Source: an uncultured Fidelibacterota bacterium (GTDB lineage Bacteria > Fidelibacterota > Marinisomatia > Marinisomatales > UBA1611). Taken from it: 10,642 nt of DNA. Positions 6,442-10,642 of the stretch are shown one piece after another; position 1 is the stretch's first letter; each line of letters begins with the position of its first letter. The position numbers and the translations under genes are program-made. The stretch covers positions 1 through 10,642 of the forward strand of contig CALCSS010000162.1 of NCBI GenBank assembly GCA_937893835.1. The letters run 5' to 3'. Below the pieces are notes generated by a model. It was not told the DNA's origin, ran no database searches, and saw only the letters and a list, made by a program, of their open reading frames with translations.

Positions 6442-7734
6442 TTAGCTATTTTTGTATATATGGGACTTAGAAATTGTATACTTGATCTTACCAATTAATT
6501 TTTTCCCAATATAGGGTGAATTAATCGATTTAGATTTAATATGTTCTTTAGAAAAAATCCAATCTTCCTCAGCATCAATGATGGTTATTTCCGCTGAGCT
6601 TCCCTTACAGAACAAATCGCTATCAAATCCCATTAAATTTCTTGGTTGCATTGTTAAAAGACATATGAGGTCAATAAGATTCATATTTGATTCTTTACAA
6701 AGAACTTTATTTACTACACCAAAGCAAGATTCTAGCCCTATCATTCCAAATGATGCTAGATCAAATGTTGTTTCCTTATCCTCAACAGTATGAGGTGCAT
6801 GGTCAGTTGCTATACAATCGATGGTACCATCTTTAGCAGCACTTATTAATGCCATTCTATCAATCTCTGACCTAATTGGAGGAGCAACCTTTAGATTTGT
6901 GTCATATGTGATCAAATCCTCTTCATTGAAAAATATATGATGTGGAGTAACCTCTGCTGTAACATTATCGTTTTGTTGTTTCATTTTTCGTATTAAATCA
7001 ACAGCCTTAGCTGAACTAACATGCGGAACATGAATCTTCGCACCAGTGAAATCTGCAAGTTCAAGATCACGATGCACCATAGAAGATTCAGCAAGGTCTG
7101 GATTACCTGGTAAACCAAGTCGAGTTGATATTTTGCCCTCATTCATGACCCCTTCTGCACGTAAGCATTCATCTTCAGCATGATTAATTACAGGAACGTC
7201 TATGAGTTTTGAATACTCCAGTGCTATTCTCATCATAGCGCCATCTTGTATGGGAATTCCATCATCACTGAAGGCAACAGCACCTTCTTGGTACATCAAA
7301 CCCATTTCAGTAAGGTTCCTACCATCTTGACCTTTTGTGACTGCACCAATAGGATGAATATGAATTGGACATTCTTGTGCTTTCTTCATTATAAAATTAA
7401 CTGACTCAGGTGAATCAAGTGGAGGATTGGTGTTTGGCATGACGCAAACTCTTGTAAACCCACCAGCCATTCCTGCAATTGAACCAGTTTTTATAGTCTC
7501 TTTATCTTCTCTACCAGGCTCTCGAAAATGAACATGCAGATCACAAAACCCATGTGTTACAACTTTACCAGTACAATCAATAATATCAGATGAACTAGGT
7601 ATATCAAAATTACCAATGTCAAATATATCACCATTTTTTAGCCATATATCTGCTTTATAAGTTTTATTATGGTATGGATCTACAATGGTGCCACCTTTTA
7701 GTAATACATTTTTTGATATTTTTTCTAGACCCAT
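6442..7734 (-). CDS. pyrC: Dihydroorotase, type I
   Basis: This enzyme cyclises N-carbamoyl-aspartate to dihydroorotate, the third step of de novo pyrimidine synthesis. The 430-residue protein is a complete amidohydrolase. Metal ligands can be placed: H67 and H69 in DLHVHFREPG (65-74), D157 in SDDG (the aspartate that in Aquifex-type enzymes takes the place of a carbamylated lysine), H185 in INHAED, H238 in VPHVS and the catalytic D311 in ATDHAPH. Substrate motif NTNPP is at 101-105. With these residues present it should be active, unlike the pseudo-dihydroorotases that accompany some aspartate transcarbamoylases. The ATG has a strong AAGGAG (7748-7743) eight bases upstream, inside the end of pyrB, and lies 3 bases after the pyrB TAG. 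No GC-rich terminator follows; only a weak A-U hairpin is possible near 6430-6455. Confidence 0.97.
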   Translation of the reverse strand: MGLEKISKNVLLKGGTIVDPYHNKTYKADIWLKNGDIFDIGNFDIPSSSDIIDCTGKVVTHGFCDLHVHFREPGREDKETIKTGSIAGMAGGFTRVCVMPNTNPPLDSPESVNFIMKKAQECPIHIHPIGAVTKGQDGRNLTEMGLMYQEGAVAFSDDGIPIQDGAMMRIALEYSKLIDVPVINHAEDECLRAEGVMNEGKISTRLGLPGNPDLAESSMVHRDLELADFTGAKIHVPHVSSAKAVDLIRKMKQQNDNVTAEVTPHHIFFNEEDLITYDTNLKVAPPIRSEIDRMALISAAKDGTIDCIATDHAPHTVEDKETTFDLASFGMIGLESCFGVVNKVLCKESNMNLIDLICLLTMQPRNLMGFDSDLFCKGSSAEITIIDAEEDWIFSKEHIKSKSINSPYIGKKLIGKIKYTISKSHIYKNS

Positions 7735-7737
7735 TAT

Positions 7738-8670
7738 CTATACTCCTTCGACTGTTTTACCACCACATAGTAAATATAGGATTGACATTCTTGAAGCGAC
7801 GCCATTAAGTACCTGATCCAAAATAATGGTCTGATCGCCATCTGCAACTGAACCATCAATCTCGACACCACGATTCATTGGTCCGGGATGCATGATAACT
7901 ATTTCCTTTTTATGATTTTTTATCCTATCGCTAGTTATGCCAAAAAATGATCTGTACTCACGCGTAGAAGGGACTAATCCTCTCCCCATCCTTTCCTTCT
8001 GAATACGAAGAACATTCAAAGCATCTGCCCATTCAATAACCTCATCTAGATTATTGGAATAACTAACACCTAGATCATTAATATGTTCTGGAATGAGATT
8101 GGGTGGTCCACATAAAGTTACTTTAGCACCCATTGTCTTTAAACCATGAATATTGCTCAAAGCAACTCTGCTATGCATTATGTCTCCAACAATCCCTATC
8201 CTTAGACCTTTTAATTTTCCAAATTTTTCATATAGGCTCATCATATCCAATATGGCTTGGGTAGGATGCTCATGAGTACCATCACCAGCATTAATAATTA
8301 CAGAATCAATGAAATTTGTAAGATGCTTTGGAGACCCTGGAGTTGGGTGACGCATGACCACAGCATCAATCTTCATTGCTTCAATATTTTGAGAGGTATC
8401 TTTAAAACTCTCACCTTTTTTTAGGCTACTAGAAGACGCTGAGAAGTTCACAGTATCTGCACTAAGTCGCTTTTGTGCTAATTCAAAGCTGATCCTAGTT
8501 CTAGTAGAATTCTCAAAAAATAGATTAACAATTGTGACACCTTGTAAAGATGGGACTTTCTTTATCGGACGATCCAATACTTCTCTAAAATTAAATGCCG
8601 TATCAATAATGGTTTGTATGTCTTTACCTGGATAGCCTTCTAGCCCTAATAGATGTTTTTGCTCAAGCAT
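7738..8670 (-). CDS. pyrB: Aspartate carbamoyltransferase catalytic subunit
   Basis: PyrB joins carbamoyl phosphate and L-aspartate to give N-carbamoyl-aspartate, the committed step of pyrimidine synthesis. The 310-residue protein has the carbamoyl-phosphate site FFENSTRTR (51-59), the loop SLKKGES (82-88) reached from a neighbouring subunit, MRHPTPG (106-112), GDGTHEHPTQ (129-138), RIQKERM (222-228) and HPGPMNRGVE (261-270). No regulatory subunit gene (pyrI) is adjacent, and the next gene is a type I dihydroorotase, so a complex with PyrC as in Aquifex is plausible but unproven. The ATG lies 2 bases after the pyrR stop; only a loose purine-rich GAGAG precedes it. Expression is expected to follow the PyrR attenuator. 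Confidence 0.97.
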   Translation of the reverse strand: MLEQKHLLGLEGYPGKDIQTIIDTAFNFREVLDRPIKKVPSLQGVTIVNLFFENSTRTRISFELAQKRLSADTVNFSASSSSLKKGESFKDTSQNIEAMKIDAVVMRHPTPGSPKHLTNFIDSVIINAGDGTHEHPTQAILDMMSLYEKFGKLKGLRIGIVGDIMHSRVALSNIHGLKTMGAKVTLCGPPNLIPEHINDLGVSYSNNLDEVIEWADALNVLRIQKERMGRGLVPSTREYRSFFGITSDRIKNHKKEIVIMHPGPMNRGVEIDGSVADGDQTIILDQVLNGVASRMSILYLLCGGKTVEGV

Positions 8671-8672
8671 GA

Positions 8673-9212
8673 TTATTCTTTCTCTCTAATTAATAATACA
8701 CTATCTATATCATCAGTTTCTTCTAGAGTCACATTAACATGCTCTCCCTCATGGGTTGGAATATTTTTCCCAATATAATCTGCTTTTATTGGAAGCTCAC
8801 GATGACCTCTATCTACTAGAACAGCCAACTGAACCATTGATGCACGACCAAAACTATTTAATTCGTCTAATGCTGCTCTTACAGTTCTTCCTGAGTACAA
8901 TACATCATCTACTAGAATAACTACTTTATCATTTAATGTGAATGAAATATCAGTACCTTTGACCTCTGGTACAACTAGGCGTTCTCTGAAGTCATCTCTA
9001 TGAAAAGTAATATCTAGTGAACCTCGTTCTAGTTGTACTCCAATCATTTCATTGACCTTACTTTGGATTCGTTGAGCAAGCGGCACACCACGATTGTGTA
9101 TCCCAATAAGAACAATATCCTTGGAATTAACATTCTTTTCAAGAATTTCATGGCACAAACGTGTGATTGATCGTGCGACTGCTTCTTTGTTCATTAGAAC
9201 TATTTTTTTCAC
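8673..9212 (-). CDS. pyrR: PyrR: pyrimidine operon attenuator and uracil phosphoribosyltransferase-like protein
   Basis: PyrR binds pyr mRNA when UMP or UTP is abundant and lets the leader terminator form; many members also have uracil phosphoribosyltransferase activity. The 179-residue product is of family length. It carries the PRPP-binding motif VVILVDDVLYSGRTVRA (97-113) and DRGHREL (134-140). Residues T17, R18, H21, H137, R138 and K149 correspond by my alignment to Bacillus subtilis residues in the RNA-binding face (T18, R19, H22, H140, R141, K152). I choose GTG at 9212: AGGAG (9222-9218) lies 5 bases upstream and the protein then begins like B. subtilis PyrR. A longer frame to 9248 would run through the attenuator terminator; an ATG six codons in (9194) is also possible. 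First gene of pyrR-pyrB-pyrC. Confidence 0.95.
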   Translation of the reverse strand: MKKIVLMNKEAVARSITRLCHEILEKNVNSKDIVLIGIHNRGVPLAQRIQSKVNEMIGVQLERGSLDITFHRDDFRERLVVPEVKGTDISFTLNDKVVILVDDVLYSGRTVRAALDELNSFGRASMVQLAVLVDRGHRELPIKADYIGKNIPTHEGEHVNVTLEETDDIDSVLLIREKE

Positions 9213-9226
9213 ATATGCTCCTAAAT

Positions 9227-9266
9227 AAAAAAACCTCCGACAGAACACCTAATTCATCACGGAGGT
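9227..9266 (-). terminator. Attenuator terminator in the pyrR leader
   Basis: In the leader RNA, ACCTCCG (9266-9260) pairs with CGGAGGT (9239-9233), a 7-bp GC-rich stem around a 20-base loop. It is followed by seven Ts (9233-9227), which include the last base of the 3' arm. The loop can add a short GAA/TTC pairing. The terminator lies 11 bases downstream of the PyrR-binding hairpin and 14 bases before the GTG of pyrR, so it can abort transcription of the whole pyrR-pyrB-pyrC unit. GAGG in the PyrR-binding loop (9290-9287) is complementary to CCTC in the 5' arm of the terminator (9265-9262) and may form part of an antiterminator. Confidence 0.85.
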
Positions 9267-9276
9267 ATATCTTCTG

Positions 9277-9307
9277 CCTTTCCAGCCTCACTGGACTGAT
9301 TTAAAGG
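9277..9307 (-). promoter_or_regulatory. PyrR-binding hairpin (pyr attenuation element)
   Basis: The RNA reads CCTTT (9307-9303), AAAT, CAG (9298-9296), loop TCCAGTGAGG (9295-9286), CTG (9285-9283), G, AAAGG (9281-9277). The lower CCTTT/AAAGG stem and upper CAG/CTG stem are separated by an asymmetric internal loop. The apical sequence is nearly identical to the conserved TCCAGAGAGGCT loop of Bacillus PyrR-binding sites. It lies between the miaA stop and pyrR, with an intrinsic terminator just downstream and an intact pyrR directly after, which is the standard arrangement. Only one copy is seen; B. subtilis has three. Confidence 0.9.
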
Positions 9308-9324
9308 ATTTTAAAGCTCGTTAA

Positions 9325-9330
9325 ATTATA
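9325..9330 (-). promoter_or_regulatory. Candidate -10 box for the pyrR-pyrB-pyrC leader
   Basis: A perfect TATAAT (9330-9325) on the minus strand overlaps the miaA stop codon. Initiation about 7 bases downstream (near 9317) would place the 5' end just before the PyrR-binding hairpin, so the leader would be complete. No good -35 box is seen at the expected distance. Read-through from miaA is the alternative. Confidence 0.38.
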
Positions 9331-10258
9331 TAATTACTCTAAATAATCCAGAGAGTATTTGAACAATTTCATTTATTTCTAGGGTATCCATCCTAAGCAA
9401 AAGCTCAGTATTCTCTTTTTTAAACCATTGTCTTTGCCGTCTTGCAAATTGACGAGTTTTTATAAGAATCTCTTCTTTCATTTTATCATAATTTTTCTCA
9501 CCATTTAAATATGATTGAATTTGACTATATCCTATAGAATTCAAGGCAGGATAGTATGATGGTCCTTTATTTTGCTTTTCCAAAAGACCATTGACCTCTT
9601 CGACCCATCCCAAGGATAGCATTTGTTCTAGCCTTATTTCTATTCTCTTAATCAGATTTTCACGCTCCCAATCAAGCACTACAGTGAACAAGTCAAGACA
9701 CTGAGAGGGGTTGAAACTTTGTTCATTAAAATGATCACTAGGTGACCTACCAGTTGCTCCAAAAATCTCCAATGCCCTAACAAGTCGCTTTTTATTATTT
9801 ATGTGAACTATGTCTGCATAATCAGGATCGATAATCTTCAATTTTTCCATCAGAGCAATAGAATCCTCATCATAAGATCTTTCTAGTTTTTCCCGTAGAC
9901 CTTTGTCTGATATACTATCTTTAAATATGCCTCGTTTTATTGCTCTATAGTAGAGTCCTGCTCCTCCACAAATGATAGGTACTTTTCCATTATCTTGAAT
10001 GAAACGAACTTTATCTATTACAAGTTTAGCATAACTTCCTGCAGACACTGGTTCTTTTGGATCGCTAAAACCTATCAAATGATGCGGAATTCCTTCCATC
10101 TCTTTATCTGTTGGTTGAGCTGTCCCAATTGGCATACCGTTATAAAGTTGCCTTGAGTCTAGACTAATGACTTCAGCATTTAATTTTTTAGAAAGTTTAA
10201 CAGCCAATGATGTCTTGCCACTAGCAGTGGGTCCAACAATTGTAATTATTTTCTTCAT
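9326..10258 (-). CDS. miaA: tRNA dimethylallyltransferase
   Basis: MiaA transfers a dimethylallyl group to the N6 of adenosine 37 in tRNAs that read codons starting with U. The 310-residue protein has the P-loop GPTASGKT (9-16), DSRQLY (34-39) with the catalytic aspartate D34, GGAGLY (98-103, a variant of the common GGTGLY), NNKKRLVRALEI (154-165), the tRNA-binding helical insert (about 115-150) and the C-terminal RRQRQWF (273-279). Length is normal. The ATG has no Shine-Dalgarno; a TATAAT 20 bases upstream (10283-10278) suggests a short leader. It lies 113 bases before the pyrR start codon and 38 bases after the dehydratase gene. Confidence 0.97.
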   Translation of the reverse strand: MKKIITIVGPTASGKTSLAVKLSKKLNAEVISLDSRQLYNGMPIGTAQPTDKEMEGIPHHLIGFSDPKEPVSAGSYAKLVIDKVRFIQDNGKVPIICGGAGLYYRAIKRGIFKDSISDKGLREKLERSYDEDSIALMEKLKIIDPDYADIVHINNKKRLVRALEIFGATGRSPSDHFNEQSFNPSQCLDLFTVVLDWERENLIKRIEIRLEQMLSLGWVEEVNGLLEKQNKGPSYYPALNSIGYSQIQSYLNGEKNYDKMKEEILIKTRQFARRQRQWFKKENTELLLRMDTLEINEIVQILSGLFRVII

Positions 10259-10277
10259 TAGTATTAATTATTGTGAA

Positions 10278-10308
10278 ATTATATAGTTTAAAAAGCTTAC
10301 CAAGGCAA
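10278..10308 (-). promoter_or_regulatory. Candidate promoter of miaA
   Basis: TATAAT (10283-10278) is preceded, 19 bases upstream, by TTGCCT (10308-10303, 4 of 6 to the -35 consensus), which lies within the last codons of the dehydratase gene. The ten bases TATATAATTT around the -10 box are identical to those around the candidate box before pyrR (9332-9323), which mildly supports both. Confidence 0.35.
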
Positions 10309-10642
10309 ATTATTTAGATCAACATTTCCTCCAGACAATATCAGTCCAACTCTCTTTCCTTTAAATGTATTTTTGTTTTTTATAACTGCTGCAAGAGTTA
10401 TTGCAGATGATGGTTCAACTATGATCTTCATAGTTTCCCAGATTAACCTCATTGAATGAATGATTTCATCCTCTTTTATCGTAAGAATACCTTCGACCTT
10501 ATCTTTTATTATTGGAAATGTGATCGTACCAATCTGTGCCCTTAAGCCATCACAGATAGTGTTTGTGGTCTTATTTATTTGAATATCACCATTGCTCAAT
10601 GAACGATGTGTATCATCTGCCTCCAAAGGTTCTGCACCATAT
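10297..10642 (-). CDS. C-terminal end of a threonine/serine dehydratase-family PLP enzyme (partial)
   Basis: The frame is open to the right edge, so only about 114 C-terminal residues are present and the true start is outside the window; a TTG near 10626 is not taken as a start. The fragment begins GAEPLEADD, like the G-x-EP segment of fold-type II PLP dehydratases. It continues with ICDGLRA, then VEPSSAITLAAVI, and ends LILSGGNVDLNNLPW. SGGNVD holds the serine that contacts the pyridine nitrogen of PLP. No C-terminal ACT regulatory domain follows, so this is not the long feedback-regulated IlvA type. It could be a catabolic-type threonine dehydratase, a threo-3-hydroxyaspartate ammonia-lyase or a serine racemase; the fragment cannot decide. 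The lysine and the first glycine loop lie outside the window. Confidence 0.9.
   Translation of the reverse strand, partial: YGAEPLEADDTHRSLSNGDIQINKTTNTICDGLRAQIGTITFPIIKDKVEGILTIKEDEIIHSMRLIWETMKIIVEPSSAITLAAVIKNKNTFKGKRVGLILSGGNVDLNNLPW

Noticed and set aside
9213..9248. Longer pyrR start at 9248
   Set aside because: The extra codons run through the attenuator terminator and its T-run, and B. subtilis PyrR begins at the equivalent of the GTG at 9212, which has a good AGGAG.
1..10642. Mobile elements, CRISPR arrays, tRNA/rRNA genes, defence or other new systems
   Set aside because: No transposase, repeat array, tRNA-like fold or unexplained gene cluster was seen; all large ORFs belong to known housekeeping families.

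Overview
This is an ordinary chromosomal housekeeping region from an AT-rich bacterium (roughly 35-38% G+C by eye). One gene lies on the plus strand, and a long run of tightly packed genes lies on the minus strand. The order miaA - pyrR - pyrB - pyrC - rplM - rpsI - rpsB - tsf - pyrH - frr combines the conserved rplM-rpsI-rpsB-tsf-pyrH-frr translation cluster with a pyrimidine operon. Several features would fit a free-living member of the Fibrobacteres-Chlorobi-Bacteroidetes superphylum, for example a marine Marinimicrobia (SAR406)-type lineage. They are the patchy use of Shine-Dalgarno sites, the acidic tail on S2, the short EF-Ts and an AdoCbl-dependent ribonucleotide reductase. That placement is inference from gene order and composition, not a search result.

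Left part (1-2807): a 337-base AT-rich region without a convincing gene contains a candidate leftward promoter, one doubtful 32-codon ORF, and a nested palindrome just upstream of nrdJ. nrdJ (338-2731, plus) encodes a complete class II, adenosylcobalamin-dependent ribonucleotide reductase. It ends at a perfect 20-bp bidirectional terminator (2749-2791) that also closes the convergent minus-strand cluster.

Middle part (2808-6441, minus): frr, pyrH, tsf, rpsB, rpsI and rplM, transcribed in the reverse of that order and separated by 0-9 bases. Products are ribosome recycling factor, UMP kinase, EF-Ts, S2, S9 and L13. A weak promoter candidate lies in the 73-base gap upstream of rplM.

Right part (6442-10642, minus): pyrC, pyrB and pyrR, transcribed as pyrR-pyrB-pyrC, are preceded by a recognisable PyrR attenuation leader (9227-9307). 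The leader has a PyrR-binding hairpin with the classic conserved loop, followed by an intrinsic terminator ending in a T7 run. PyrR keeps the residues known from Bacillus to be needed for RNA binding, so the regulator and its target lie side by side. Upstream are miaA (tRNA dimethylallyltransferase) and the C-terminal end of a threonine/serine dehydratase-family gene that runs off the right edge.

The genes share a nucleotide and translation theme. PyrB and PyrC make dihydroorotate, PyrR senses UMP/UTP, PyrH phosphorylates the UMP made by the pathway, and NrdJ turns ribonucleotides into deoxyribonucleotides. I found no mobile element, CRISPR array, defence system or RNA gene, and no wholly new system. 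The most informative item is the PyrR attenuator and the question of whether its control reaches the ribosomal-protein genes downstream.
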